From the NCBI GenBank assembly GCA_018606805.1, contig JAGYWI010000007.1:83312-147311 (forward strand): 64,000 bases of DNA, given 5' to 3'. Under the pieces are notes generated by a model, which did no database searches, was not told the origin of the DNA, and saw only the letters and a list, made by a program, of their open reading frames with translations. The DNA comes from Candidatus Magnetomicrobium cryptolimnococcus (GTDB lineage Bacteria; Nitrospirota; Thermodesulfovibrionia; Thermodesulfovibrionales; Magnetobacteriaceae). Both the position numbers and the translations under genes were made by a program. Position 1 is the stretch's first letter. Every line of letters begins with the position of its first letter. Of the stretch, positions 26,743-37,854 are shown in pieces.

Positions 26743-29700
26743 TTAATCTATCCAATCAATTTTATTAACGGCATCTTTTAGTTCTGAAACCCTCAGCCTA
26801 TCAGCAGCCCGACACAACATATTATTAACCATATCTTGAGCAGGGCTAAACTTGGTAAGACGAAGCGTCGTAAAGCTTGTGGCAGAAGGTAGTGATTCAA
26901 AGCTATAGGGGAAGCCACCCTCAAGGAGACGATACAAAAGCAATCCTAATAAATAAACTATATTGTGTTCCATAGCATGTTTATCAGAAAGAGTACCAGC
27001 CACATCTGGATTAGCATAAAATTCCGGAGACATAAAAAAATCAAGCCTAAAATTCTCCCAAAACTTATGATAATTTAACACAATATGGCGGTCTATAGCG
27101 AGCTTATTTAAGCCAGTAGCGGTGAGATAAACACTCTTACCGTCCCAAAACAAGTGTGCTGGATGAAAACTTGGTATAAACCAAATGGGTATGTTTTTTT
27201 CAAGTATAGAGATAAGGCTTAGCATGATTTTTTTAATTTCTGCCGTTTTGAGTCCTTCTCGTAAAAGCTGTTTTAATGATTTATGGGTTATAAATGCCTC
27301 AACTTGTATGTTCCAGATTTTATTTCTATGGTTATTATATATTCTAGCAATAGTAGGATTATTATTATATAGTGTAGTTAATTTGCGTTCATTGGCAAGA
27401 TTAATGAATTTATTTTTATCCGGTATACATCTCATGACTATCTGTACGCCTTTCAGTCTATTATAGGCATGAAGCGTATAGTACAACCTTTGGTCTATAA
27501 GAGGACTACTTGGCAGGTAATGGTTTATAACAACTATAGGTAAACCAAAGATGCGTGTAGTTTCCTTTAAGACTGCGTTGATACTTTCATTAACCCTTGG
27601 TTTTAGCTCCATACATTTATAAGCATAAAGTATGGAAAATCGATCATCAGTATTTTTAACTATTCTAAAAAAATCTCTATTATATTTAAAAAAGTATTTT
27701 TCTATTTTGCCTTGAGGTATATCATTGAGCACACTTAGTGGCTGCATAACCGGTACAGATGAGTCAGTTTTATCAAAACCCAAGAGCTTTATCTCCATAT
27801 ACAGTTTATGAAGACAATTAAATGCCCGTCGAACATCATTTAAATTAAACAGCGTCTTTATAACCTCATATCTAATACTAAGCAGTGTAATATCTTTGGT
27901 ATGAAAATTATTAATATCTTCCATAAAAAGGTATTGAATTTTAAAAGCTATCCAACGGAAAAAATGCACCATACGAGCCCTTTTTCTAAAGAGCATTATA
28001 TAATTTCTAAGCAAAAATTTATAAAGCCGTTTTTCCATCCGTTCTGATTTATTATTTATGATACTTAGCATATTTTTCTTATATGAAGTAAGCACATTAC
28101 TCCACTCATTGCTATTGCGTTTTAAGAGCATCAAAAGAAGTACTTTCAGCTTATACTCAAACAACTGTGTAACCGGTTTAGAGAGGAAACCTTTTTTATT
28201 TAAATAGTCAGTAATACCGCCTTCTTCCGGATAGGCATCTATTACCTTTTTCCATTTACGGTGTATACCAAAATAAAAGAGCACAATAATTAAAGCCTGC
28301 ACAATGTTTCTAAAATTCAGAATGAAAAGTACAAGCACAGTAAATGTGCCAAGGACAAGGGCAAAGATCATGACCATACGTAGGAGGTCTTTCGTTGATA
28401 CAAGTTTGTGATAAAACTCACCGATGTCTTTTTCTTCAAGAAATTCATGGTCCATATCAGAAATCTTTTTTATACTTTCCTCAATTTCGCCATACCAGCT
28501 CCATTTAACTAACGTAATGTAATCGTACTTAGATGTAGCCTTTTGCCTAATAGAAGCCTTTATGGCCATTATATCAGTAAAAATCTCTTGATTTTTCTTT
28601 TTTTCCATTTCAAGGGTTTTGACTTTTTCAGTAAAATTCTTATCATCAGGATATAACTGCTTGGCAAGAGAAAGAAAAACATCCATACCACTTAAATTAC
28701 GCCACTCCGCAGAGCTTGCCATAGCCTCTATTAGCTCATCTATTTCATTTAGCGGATAAGCGCCTTGATTAAGGTAACCATACTCATTTGGGTCTTTTAG
28801 TGAAATATCTTTTATTATATCCTTACCATTATAGTAGACGGTATTATCCTTAGTAATACCAGTAATGGCATAACCCTGACCGCTTTTACCTTTATATGGC
28901 ATAAGGTAGACCTTCTTTAAAGAAGGCAGCACTGATGGAACCTTCATCAACTCAAGCACTTCATTACCTTCAACGTTAACCTTGTAAAGTATATTGTTAA
29001 CAGCACTAATCAAGATGGTACTGGATTTACCATCGCCTTTTAGTTTTTCGGTATATACGGCAATATCTTCCTGCTCTGAGCCAATAGAAAGAGTGGAGAG
29101 GGTATTTGGTGCAAGTGTATCAAGGATAGCAAGCTCACCGGTTTCTTTAAAATAAACAGGTAAGACAGGGGTTCCATCGTTTTTAAGTAAAAATGGTACT
29201 GGATTATTATATACCTTATTGTACTTAATAAAACTATCAACGTAGTCAAGCGTAAGACTGTGAGTTGAAAGCTCCCAGATAAAATTATAAAAATCAATAG
29301 ACTTACCCATACTTGGAACGCTAAGAAGCCATTTTTGCGGCATATCCTTTTTAAGTTTTACAATTGACGGTATGAGCTTGACTTCCTTTTTAAGATTAAA
29401 CTTTAATTTTTGATAGTTAAAATAATTACTTGTTGAAAGAAATACATTGATATATGGTATGCCCTTAGAGCTAAATGGTATAAAAAAATCATAGATAGCA
29501 TCATCGTTAAGGTCTGCAATAACAGGGGAAGAGTATGTAATGCCATCTATTTCATAATTATATGACGTTGTCTTTTTATTTTCGCTAAAAGACCCATCCA
29601 CAATAAAAAGCCCTTTAGCTGGAACTAAAAAATCCACATTTCCGTCATTATTAAAATCTGCTGCTGCTGCCTTTGAAACAATACTACCGTTTAGTCCAAT

Positions 29701-30153
29701 CTCAACTATTCTATTAGTAGTTTTTCCATCTATAACCACCATAACACTCTTATCAGCCGGGTCGTCATAGCCGGCATACCGGCCAAAGACAATAAGGTCA
29801 GTACATCCATCACGGTTTATGTCCACCAAAAGCGGATCGGTTTTAATAGAGTCTGCAATCTTAATCTCATGAGGGGCCTTACCACTTGTCTTTAAAGCAA
29901 AAATAGAACCTTTCTTTGTGCCAAAAATTATCTCCTTATTGCCATCACAGTCCATATCGGCAAAGGCTAGCGTAGTGGAAATCCCACCGTTTATGTTTTC
30001 CCACTGCTTTACATCCTTAGGATATACCCAATGCCCATCATATCCAGCACTATAAGCTGTTGATAACAAAAAGAATAATAAACCAAGCACAAGTAGCAAG
30101 CTTCCGATGAAGTGCTTTAAACTCAATTTCTTATTATTACTACAAAAATACAT
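26743..30153 (-). CDS. VCBS-repeat receptor-like protein with degenerate kinase domain
   Basis: 1136 residues. An N-terminal signal/anchor helix is followed by at least four FG-GAP/VCBS motifs (ADMDCDGNKEIIFG, VDINRDGCTDLIVF, ADFNNDGNVDFLVP, ADLNDDAIYDFFIP) and a beta-rich region to about 480. A coiled coil and one or two membrane helices (about 590-635) come next, then a basic helical region. The last 250 residues follow the order of a protein kinase: QIVMRC in place of VAIK, ANERKL (helix C Glu kept), IPSFHPAHLFWDG in place of the HRD loop, ATGL in place of DFG, then MSPEFYA and a C-lobe LLGLLLYRLLEGGFPYSFESL. The catalytic Lys, HRD and DFG are lost, so it is a predicted pseudokinase. Whether this domain is cytoplasmic depends on one or two membrane passes. 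Confidence 0.75.
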   Translation of the reverse strand: MYFCSNNKKLSLKHFIGSLLLVLGLLFFLLSTAYSAGYDGHWVYPKDVKQWENINGGISTTLAFADMDCDGNKEIIFGTKKGSIFALKTSGKAPHEIKIADSIKTDPLLVDINRDGCTDLIVFGRYAGYDDPADKSVMVVIDGKTTNRIVEIGLNGSIVSKAAAADFNNDGNVDFLVPAKGLFIVDGSFSENKKTTSYNYEIDGITYSSPVIADLNDDAIYDFFIPFSSKGIPYINVFLSTSNYFNYQKLKFNLKKEVKLIPSIVKLKKDMPQKWLLSVPSMGKSIDFYNFIWELSTHSLTLDYVDSFIKYNKVYNNPVPFLLKNDGTPVLPVYFKETGELAILDTLAPNTLSTLSIGSEQEDIAVYTEKLKGDGKSSTILISAVNNILYKVNVEGNEVLELMKVPSVLPSLKKVYLMPYKGKSGQGYAITGITKDNTVYYNGKDIIKDISLKDPNEYGYLNQGAYPLNEIDELIEAMASSAEWRNLSGMDVFLSLAKQLYPDDKNFTEKVKTLEMEKKKNQEIFTDIMAIKASIRQKATSKYDYITLVKWSWYGEIEESIKKISDMDHEFLEEKDIGEFYHKLVSTKDLLRMVMIFALVLGTFTVLVLFILNFRNIVQALIIVLFYFGIHRKWKKVIDAYPEEGGITDYLNKKGFLSKPVTQLFEYKLKVLLLMLLKRNSNEWSNVLTSYKKNMLSIINNKSERMEKRLYKFLLRNYIMLFRKRARMVHFFRWIAFKIQYLFMEDINNFHTKDITLLSIRYEVIKTLFNLNDVRRAFNCLHKLYMEIKLLGFDKTDSSVPVMQPLSVLNDIPQGKIEKYFFKYNRDFFRIVKNTDDRFSILYAYKCMELKPRVNESINAVLKETTRIFGLPIVVINHYLPSSPLIDQRLYYTLHAYNRLKGVQIVMRCIPDKNKFINLANERKLTTLYNNNPTIARIYNNHRNKIWNIQVEAFITHKSLKQLLREGLKTAEIKKIMLSLISILEKNIPIWFIPSFHPAHLFWDGKSVYLTATGLNKLAIDRHIVLNYHKFWENFRLDFFMSPEFYANPDVAGTLSDKHAMEHNIVYLLGLLLYRLLEGGFPYSFESLPSATSFTTLRLTKFSPAQDMVNNMLCRAADRLRVSELKDAVNKIDWID

Positions 30154-30269
30154 TTAGCAATAATACCAGCTTAGGCAGTTAAATTTCAACATTAATTAAA
30201 AATGAAGTTAGCAAAATGTTTTTGACATAGCAATAAAAAAAAATTATCACACACCAAATGGCATAGTTG

Positions 30270-30463
30270 ACAGTATGAAGATAGTGTTTTTTGGGGTTCA
30301 AGGGGCAAAGCCCCTTGTGCGGGATTCCAAAGGGACGAGTCCCAGGGAGGTGCGCCTACGCACCTTTGGCGGGAGTGTGAGGGCAGAGCCCTCACTATGT
30401 ATTTGTTTCCTTACCCCTTTTACCTAAAAGGGTTTCCCCCCGCTCTTCTATCTTCATATTCCT
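30270..30463. repeat. Repeat family A copy 4 joined to a family B fragment
   Basis: Within the 310-bp gene-free stretch 30154-30463. Modules GGGGCAAAGCCCC, GGGACGAGTCCC, GGAGGTGCGCCTACGCACC and GAGGGCAGAGCCCTC run from about 30290 to 30392. They are followed at 30413-30455 by CCTAAAAGGGTTTCCCCCCG and CTCTTCTATCTTC, the half-hairpin of family B. A short frame across it is a repeat artefact. Confidence 0.85.
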
Positions 30464-31678
30464 TTACAAAAGTTTTTTTCTTACAATATCATTCACCTTA
30501 ACACCTTCATGGGCACTAATCCAAACTATTTTCTCATTTCTGGCACAATCCACTATGTTATTTTCTAAATCCTCAATACTTGTAATATTAACAAATCCAC
30601 TATTATATCCATTAGATAGATATTCTACCCTATCGCCAGATTTCAAATTATTCCTTAAAAGTACCTGCGCTTTACCATGCTTCACATCACAAACGATACC
30701 AATAAGGGCATGCGTTTTTTTATACATATTGACTTCATCATGGTTAAAATCCTTATCCTCTTGCCTACCCAAGAACATACCTGTTGTAAACCCACGACTT
30801 GAAAACATGGCAAGCTCTTTTAGCCACTCATCTTTAACATTATATGTGGTGTTAGATGATAGACTATCTATCGCCTCACGGTATGTCTTAACAACACCAG
30901 CGATGTAATTTATACCTTTCATCCGTCCTTCTATCTTAAAACTATCCACACCGGCATCAAACAGTTTATCTAGATAACCTAACATACAAAGGTCCTTAGA
31001 ACTCATCACATAGGTTCCCCTATCGTTTTCATAAACAGGAAAGTACTCATTTGGGCGTTTTTCTTCCATTAAAGTATAGTTCCACCTACAAGAGTTAGTA
31101 CATTGCCCTTTATTAGCTGAACGATTAGTTAGAAAACTACTAATATAACATCGGCCTGAGTAGGAAATACAAATAGCACCGTGCACAAAACATTCAAGCT
31201 CTATAGATACGTTATCTCTAATTTGCTTAATCTCACCAATAGTAAGCTCACGACTTAAAATCAAACGTTTAGCCCCCTGCCTTTGCCAAAACATAGCCGT
31301 ACGATAATTCGTTATGTTAGCTTGCGTACTAATATGAACAGGCAACTGAGAACCTATGACGTTAACAAGCATATCAAAAACCCCTAAATCTGATACAATA
31401 ACGGCATCGGGTTTTAAATAATTTAAAAAAGCTATATGCTCAGATATTAACGATAAATCATAATTATGAGGGAATATATTTATTGTAACGTAGACCTTTT
31501 TACCTGCTGCTTTTACATATGAAAAGGCAAGTTCTAGCTCGTTCAGTGTGAAATTATCGGCTTTTGCCCGTAGGCTAAACTCCGACAACCCCACATAAAC
31601 GGCATCAGCACCATAATGCAAGGCTATTTTTAATTTTTCCAAACTACCAGCCGGCGCCAAAAGTTCCGGTTTGTTCAT
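30464..31678 (-). CDS. trhP: U32-family tRNA hydroxylation protein (TrhP/YegQ type)
   Basis: 404 residues. It starts NKPELLAPAGSLEKLKIALHYGADAVYVG, the U32 signature, with ECFVHGAICISYSGRC and GQCTNSCRW carrying the cysteines of the expected Fe-S site. Members of this size take part in prephenate-dependent 5-hydroxylation of tRNA uridine 34; older annotations call them collagenase-like peptidases. The C-terminal beta domain is present but short. It sits 10 bases after the atpC stop and may be read through from the ATP synthase operon. Confidence 0.85.
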   Translation of the reverse strand: MNKPELLAPAGSLEKLKIALHYGADAVYVGLSEFSLRAKADNFTLNELELAFSYVKAAGKKVYVTINIFPHNYDLSLISEHIAFLNYLKPDAVIVSDLGVFDMLVNVIGSQLPVHISTQANITNYRTAMFWQRQGAKRLILSRELTIGEIKQIRDNVSIELECFVHGAICISYSGRCYISSFLTNRSANKGQCTNSCRWNYTLMEEKRPNEYFPVYENDRGTYVMSSKDLCMLGYLDKLFDAGVDSFKIEGRMKGINYIAGVVKTYREAIDSLSSNTTYNVKDEWLKELAMFSSRGFTTGMFLGRQEDKDFNHDEVNMYKKTHALIGIVCDVKHGKAQVLLRNNLKSGDRVEYLSNGYNSGFVNITSIEDLENNIVDCARNEKIVWISAHEGVKVNDIVRKKLL

Positions 31679-31688
31679 AGAGTAAGCT

Positions 31689-31952
31689 TTATTCTTTTAT
31701 CTGCGCCTTATCTGCAAGGATGTACACCCTGTCAGGACCTACTTCAACATAGCCGGCTGTAATATCTATATCTTTCTTTAAAGTACCCTTACGGTATGAA
31801 ACCACACCATTATTAAGGGTTGTAATCAAAGGGATATGACCGGGGAAAACACCAAACTCACCTTCTGAGCCTGGTGCCACGACCTCATCAACTTCCTCGG
31901 TAAAATCAAACCCTTCTGGGGTAATTATTTTAAAAACAAGTTTTGTATCCAT
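31689..31952 (-). CDS. atpC: ATP synthase epsilon subunit, short form
   Basis: 87 residues containing the complete N-terminal beta-sandwich (FKIITPEGFDFTEEVDEVVAPGSEGEFGVFPGHIPLI). It stops right after ILADKAQIKE, where usual epsilon subunits (130-140 residues) continue with two C-terminal helices. Those helices inhibit ATP hydrolysis, so this enzyme should lack epsilon inhibition. Short forms are known in some other bacteria. Last gene of the atp operon. Confidence 0.92.
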   Translation of the reverse strand: MDTKLVFKIITPEGFDFTEEVDEVVAPGSEGEFGVFPGHIPLITTLNNGVVSYRKGTLKKDIDITAGYVEVGPDRVYILADKAQIKE

Positions 31953-31976
31953 AATTATTTAACCATTTATTTTTTC

Positions 31977-33413
<1,437 letters not shown>

Positions 33414-33452
33414 CTATAAAATGAAACAAATAATGAGAGTTCTCCACTCCAT

Positions 33453-33468
33453 GGTGTGAAGGCACACC
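33453..33468. repeat. Mini-palindrome module inside the atp operon
   Basis: GGTGTGAAGGCACACC is a perfect 6-bp stem with a 4-base loop between atpG and atpD. Nearly the same sequence (GTGTGAAGACACACC) is inserted in repeat A copy 5 at about 43091. It is not followed by a T-run on the operon strand, so it may act as an mRNA spacer rather than a terminator. Confidence 0.7.
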
Positions 33469-33508
33469 TTAGTTTTTTATCTCTATTAATTAAAAGTCCA
33501 ATCAAAAG

Positions 33509-34390
33509 CTAGCTAGTAATAGCCGCTGCACCACTAACTATATCTATTAACTCAATAGTTATGGAAGCCTGACGCGCCTTATTATATTGGAGCGTAAGGT
33601 CTGATGTCAGTTCCTTCGTGTTGCTAGTGGCATTTTGCATTGCCATCATACGAGCAGCCTCTTCAGAGGCACGAGATTCTAACATAGATAAATATATCCC
33701 GTTTTCTACATACTTCGGTAAAAGTTTATTAAGGATAACACCCTCAGAAGGTTCAAATATAAATGACGAGGCACTGCCTTGCCCACTTTCCGTAACCATG
33801 TTTTCTACAGAAGCTTCTATTGGAAGCAGCTTAACAGACTTTACTGCTTGTGTTGAAATTGAGACAAAGCGATTTGATATTATTAAGACTTCATCTATCA
33901 ACCCGCTTACGTAATCATCAATAATATCCTTTGCCATATCTTGAACTTGTGAATATTGCATGCTTCTTGATACATCAACTAAACTATATCTCAACTCATG
34001 TCCTTGCCTTTTCAAAATATCCCTTGTCCGTCTACCAACAACGCTCAGACGATAACCACTCCCATTATTTTTAAGAAAAGAAATCTGCTTAGCAACCTCT
34101 TTAAATACATTTGAATTAAAAGCACCACACAACCCCTTATCACCAGCAACAACTATCATTTCTACCATTTTTACAGGCCTTATGGCCAAAAGCGGATATT
34201 CCTCCCTTTCAACACCAGTAAGGAGATACTTCAGCATTTTAGACAACATCTCGCTGTATGGCCTTGCGTTATCCATAGCAGCTTGAGCCTTTCTCAATTT
34301 GGCAGCAGCAACCATCTCCATAGCCCTTGTAATCTTACCGGTGCTCTTTATGGATGCTATTCTATTTCGTATTTCTCTTAAATTAGCCAT
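33509..34390 (-). CDS. atpG: ATP synthase gamma subunit
   Basis: 293 residues with N-terminal RNRIASIKSTGKITRAMEMVAAAKLRKAQ and C-terminal YNKARQASITIELIDIVSGAAA, the two helices of the rotor shaft. GDKGLCGAFNSN marks the central domain. Complete. Confidence 0.97.
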   Translation of the reverse strand: MANLREIRNRIASIKSTGKITRAMEMVAAAKLRKAQAAMDNARPYSEMLSKMLKYLLTGVEREEYPLLAIRPVKMVEMIVVAGDKGLCGAFNSNVFKEVAKQISFLKNNGSGYRLSVVGRRTRDILKRQGHELRYSLVDVSRSMQYSQVQDMAKDIIDDYVSGLIDEVLIISNRFVSISTQAVKSVKLLPIEASVENMVTESGQGSASSFIFEPSEGVILNKLLPKYVENGIYLSMLESRASEEAARMMAMQNATSNTKELTSDLTLQYNKARQASITIELIDIVSGAAAITS

Positions 34391-34467
34391 CTCTATTATA
34401 CTTTACTTAAAATCTATAAATAATCATCTTTATTACAACGATTTATAATTGACTATTAAAGTAACAT

Positions 34468-35994
34468 TTATTTTAGTATTTTAACCATAAAATCTTTCAT
34501 AAAACCATCTAAAATACTATTGAGGCTGCCTTTAATCTCCTCATCTATTGCCTTTTTATCCATAAGCTTCTTCTTAATATCCTGACGCTGCGATTTTAAA
34601 AAATCAATAAAGTCAACACTAAAATCCCCAATCTTCTCAACTGGCACCTGATCGAGATAGCCTTGCGTCCCAGCATATAACACAACCACCTGTTCATCTA
34701 GCGATATAGGCACATACTGATCTTGCTTAAGAAGCTCTGTCATCCGCTTACCTCTTTCTATTTGCGCTATAGTAGCCTTATCCATATCCGTACCAAACTG
34801 CGCAAATGCCGCAAGCTCTCTAAACTGCGCAAGGTCAAGCCTAAGCGTACCGGCTACTTGCTTCATAGCCTTAGTTTGTGCAGCCCCACCGACACGACTG
34901 ACAGAAAGACCTACGTTAATAGCTGGCCTTATACCCTGATTAAAAAGGCTACCTTCCAAATAAATCTGTCCATCTGTTATAGATATTACATTAGTGGGAA
35001 TATAAGCTGAAACGTCCCCAGCCTGTGTCTCTATTATAGGAAGGGCGGTCAAAGAACCACCTCCAAGCTCATCGCTTAGCTTAGCAGCACGTTCAAGCAG
35101 CCTTGAGTGCAAATAAAAAACGTCTCCGGGGTATGCCTCTCTGCCTGGTGGACGCCTAAGCAACAATGACATTTCTCTGTAGGCGGCTGCCTGTTTACTT
35201 AGATCATCATATATAACAAGTGCGTGCTTTCCGTTATCCCTAAAATACTCACCCATTGCACACCCAGTATAAGGGGCTAAGTATAGAAGCGGTGCTGGCT
35301 CACTGGCTGATGCACATACAATTATAGTATGCTCAAGTGCACCGTGCTCTTCAAGTGTCTTTACCACACGCACAACATTGGCCATCTTTTGTCCTATTGC
35401 AACATATATACAATAGACATCTCCACCCTTTTGATTTATTATAGAATCTATAACTATAGCACTTTTACCGGTTTGGCGGTCTCCAATGATTAACTCCCTC
35501 TGACCTCTGCCTATAGGTATCATCGCATCAATAGCCTTAATACCGGTTTGCATAGGCTCATATATAGGCCTTCTATCCACTATCCCAGGGGCCATAACTT
35601 CAACTTTCCTAGTACCCTTAGTTTCAATAGGTCCTTTACCATCTATTGGCTGCCCAATAGCATTTACCACCCGCCCAAGCAGTTCCGCACCAACCGGTAC
35701 CTCCATAATCCTACGGGTCCTTTTAACAATATCCCCTTCATGGACATACTGTGTATCACCAAAGAGCACCACACCTACTTCATTTTCTTCAAGATTAAGA
35801 GCAAGCCCATATAAGTTATTGGGAAACTCTAGCAATTCACTGGACATTACGCTATCAAGACCATATACTCTGGCAATACCATCACCGACAGTAACGACCC
35901 GACCGATCTCACTAACATCCACCCGTTCTTCAAACCCGGCTATGCGGCTTTTCAAAAACTCGCTTATATCTCCCGCCTTTACACTAATCTCCAT
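34468..35994 (-). CDS. atpA: ATP synthase alpha subunit
   Basis: 508 residues with P-loop [10 protein letters not shown] and the conserved [15 protein letters not shown]. Full length. It follows atpH after 5 bases. Confidence 0.98.
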   Translation of the reverse strand: MEISVKAGDISEFLKSRIAGFEERVDVSEIGRVVTVGDGIARVYGLDSVMSSELLEFPNNLYGLALNLEENEVGVVLFGDTQYVHEGDIVKRTRRIMEVPVGAELLGRVVNAIGQPIDGKGPIETKGTRKVEVMAPGIVDRRPIYEPMQTGIKAIDAMIPIGRGQRELIIGDRQTGKSAIVIDSIINQKGGDVYCIYVAIGQKMANVVRVVKTLEEHGALEHTIIVCASASEPAPLLYLAPYTGCAMGEYFRDNGKHALVIYDDLSKQAAAYREMSLLLRRPPGREAYPGDVFYLHSRLLERAAKLSDELGGGSLTALPIIETQAGDVSAYIPTNVISITDGQIYLEGSLFNQGIRPAINVGLSVSRVGGAAQTKAMKQVAGTLRLDLAQFRELAAFAQFGTDMDKATIAQIERGKRMTELLKQDQYVPISLDEQVVVLYAGTQGYLDQVPVEKIGDFSVDFIDFLKSQRQDIKKKLMDKKAIDEEIKGSLNSILDGFMKDFMVKILK

Positions 35995-35999
35995 CTATA

Positions 36000-36539
36000 T
36001 CACCCCCTTAAAAGAGAAGCCTTTAAAAGTCCTAACTCACCTTTTATAGTAGTATCCAACACCGTATTTTCCACTTGAACTTTTAACCCACCAATGACGG
36101 TAGTATCTATTCTATAATCCAAAACCACATCCCGACCAAGCCTCACCTTCAACGACTCCTTCAACCGCTCCTCTGCCTGCATATCCAGTTTTATTGGTGT
36201 TATCACTATAACTCTTGCTATGTTATTAGCCTCATAATATATCTTTATCAGGGCATCTATTATTTCAGGAAGTAGCGATAAATGCCGATTTTTAATCAAA
36301 CCCCTCATAAACCGGCCGGTCTTTTCATAGAACTCCACCTGATCACAAATAGCCCCAAGCACGCTTACCCGTTCCTCATCTTTAAAAAACGGATTCGAAA
36401 ACAAGGACTTCATCAAGCGATTGGTCTTTATAAACTCATAGAACTGACTTAGATCCCTAATGGCCCTACCAGTCTTCTCACCGGCTTCTTTGTACAATGC
36501 CCTTGCATATCTTTTAACGAGACGATAATCTTTTTTCAA
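36000..36539 (-). CDS. atpH: ATP synthase delta subunit
   Basis: 179 residues, OSCP/delta type: RYARALYKEAGEKTGRAIRDL at the start and DTTVIGGLKVQVENTVLDTTIKGEL at the end. It links F1 to the b/b' stalk. It lies between atpF and atpA. Confidence 0.95.
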   Translation of the reverse strand: MKKDYRLVKRYARALYKEAGEKTGRAIRDLSQFYEFIKTNRLMKSLFSNPFFKDEERVSVLGAICDQVEFYEKTGRFMRGLIKNRHLSLLPEIIDALIKIYYEANNIARVIVITPIKLDMQAEERLKESLKVRLGRDVVLDYRIDTTVIGGLKVQVENTVLDTTIKGELGLLKASLLRG

Positions 36540-36567
36540 TTTTCTTTCGCCTTACTCTATTTTAATC

Positions 36568-37194
36568 TTAATTTCTTTGTCTTAACTTATCTATGGAATT
36601 ATCAATAAGCTTATGCTGGTGCGATTCAGTAATAACCGACTTTATCTTTATTTCTGACATCTCGATAATGACACTTGCAGCCTCGCGCCTTAAATCATCT
36701 TTTGCCTTTTTTAATTCATAAGCAATATTTTTATCTGTCAATTCCTTAATCTTATCTGTTAAAGACTTAGCTTCTATCACTAGCTTTGCCTTTTCCCGCT
36801 CACCATACTCCGTTGCTGTGTTTATAATCCTCTTTATTTCTTCATCTTTAAGTTTAAGCCTTTCTTCTATTTCAACAAATGCCTTTTGCGAATATTCCCT
36901 TGCTAACTTAGCCTCTTCAAGGGATTTCTGAATTAATTCAGCTCTCTTAGCAAGATAATCACTTAACGGCTTTTTAAGAAAGTAAACCAAGACGAAAATC
37001 AATATAGAAAAATTAATGGTAACCCACATCCATGTTTTAGCACTAGCACCGTGCCCACCTTCTGATGAAGCTAAGGCTTCCGGCATCGCTACTATTAAGT
37101 TAAACAAGAAAGCAAACGCTAAAACGCACCCATACATCCCTGCTTTTTTAATCCTCAAGTTAAAATTAATGAAGAAATTTCTTTGCGATTTCAT
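36568..37194 (-). CDS. atpF: ATP synthase b subunit
   Basis: 208 residues: an N-terminal hydrophobic stretch (possibly a signal-like segment), TWMWVTINFSILIFVLVYFLKKPL as the membrane anchor, then a long charged helix. The ATG at 37194 overlaps the preceding b' gene by 29 bases. A second ATG at 37137 is possible; no strong ribosome site decides between them. Confidence 0.92.
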   Translation of the reverse strand: MKSQRNFFINFNLRIKKAGMYGCVLAFAFLFNLIVAMPEALASSEGGHGASAKTWMWVTINFSILIFVLVYFLKKPLSDYLAKRAELIQKSLEEAKLAREYSQKAFVEIEERLKLKDEEIKRIINTATEYGEREKAKLVIEAKSLTDKIKELTDKNIAYELKKAKDDLRREAASVIIEMSEIKIKSVITESHQHKLIDNSIDKLRQRN

Positions 37195-37582
37195 CGGAAT
37201 ACTTTTCTATCTCTCCCTTTATAGCTTCCTTCGCCCGCTGTGATTCAGACGATATTTCTCTTAAGGCATAATAAAGCGTTTTTAACGAGTTATCTTGAGC
37301 AGTTTTAATATAATCATTCTGCAAACTAAACCCCTCTTGTCTTAATCTAATAAAGGTATCATTTGCCTGCCTATTTGCTTCATATATTGCATCCTGCATC
37401 TCTTTTAGCGCCCTATCCTTCCTTTCATCTAGTAATTTAGCCTCTTTTAAAGACGTAGATATTATGTTTTCCCTTTTTTCAAAAAGAGACAATAACGGTT
37501 TAAATAGCAAGCGGTTTAATAAAAAAACCAGCATTATAAAATTTACAACTTGGACTAAAAACCAACCGTTTATTTCAACCAT
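37166..37582 (-). CDS. atpF': ATP synthase b' subunit
   Basis: 138 residues: VQVVNFIMLVFLLNRLLFKPLLSLFEKR as anchor plus hinge, then a charged helix. First gene of the cluster. A heterodimeric b'/b stalk and the absence of atpB and atpE here are typical of several anaerobic phyla. Confidence 0.92.
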   Translation of the reverse strand: MVEINGWFLVQVVNFIMLVFLLNRLLFKPLLSLFEKRENIISTSLKEAKLLDERKDRALKEMQDAIYEANRQANDTFIRLRQEGFSLQNDYIKTAQDNSLKTLYYALREISSESQRAKEAIKGEIEKYSDEIAKKFLH

Positions 37583-37749
37583 AATAAACCCTTCATCTTA
37601 TAAGTACACTTATTAAAGTACACTTCAAAAACACGCTTATAATAACAAAAACCCTTAACCTTACAAAACGATGGAATGATATTATCATAGTTATAGTTTT
37701 TTGTCAAGAAAAGATAAGAAAATTTATATATAGCACATTTCGGTTTGAT

Positions 37750-37805
37750 AGGTAACAAAAAATTAAGGGATACCCTCGGGGGCAAGCCCTTAATTTTTGT
37801 TACCT
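37750..37805. repeat. Palindromic element with AGGTAACAAAAA ends
   Basis: A 56-bp element: AGGTAACAAAAA-TTAAGGG at the left is inverted at the right (CCCTTAATTTTTGTTACCT), with an inner CCC..GGG core. One end of the same element (AGGTAACAAAAATCAAGGG) recurs at 47657, next to a different palindrome. Nearest genes: b' (diverging) and the VCBS protein (its downstream end). It is the main content of the 272-bp gap. Confidence 0.8.
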
Positions 37806-37854
37806 AATTGTCTTGGGTATATATTTGGTATAAAAATTTTTTTTGCTTTGATAC

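Noticed and set aside
30192..30395. Short open frame whose translation resembles those of frames at 11355 and 22129
   Set aside because: All three cross repeat family A; the similarity comes from the repeat, not from a protein.
37570..37785. 71-residue frame upstream of the b' gene
   Set aside because: Low-complexity AT-rich translation, no ribosome site, overlaps the promoter region and the palindromic element.
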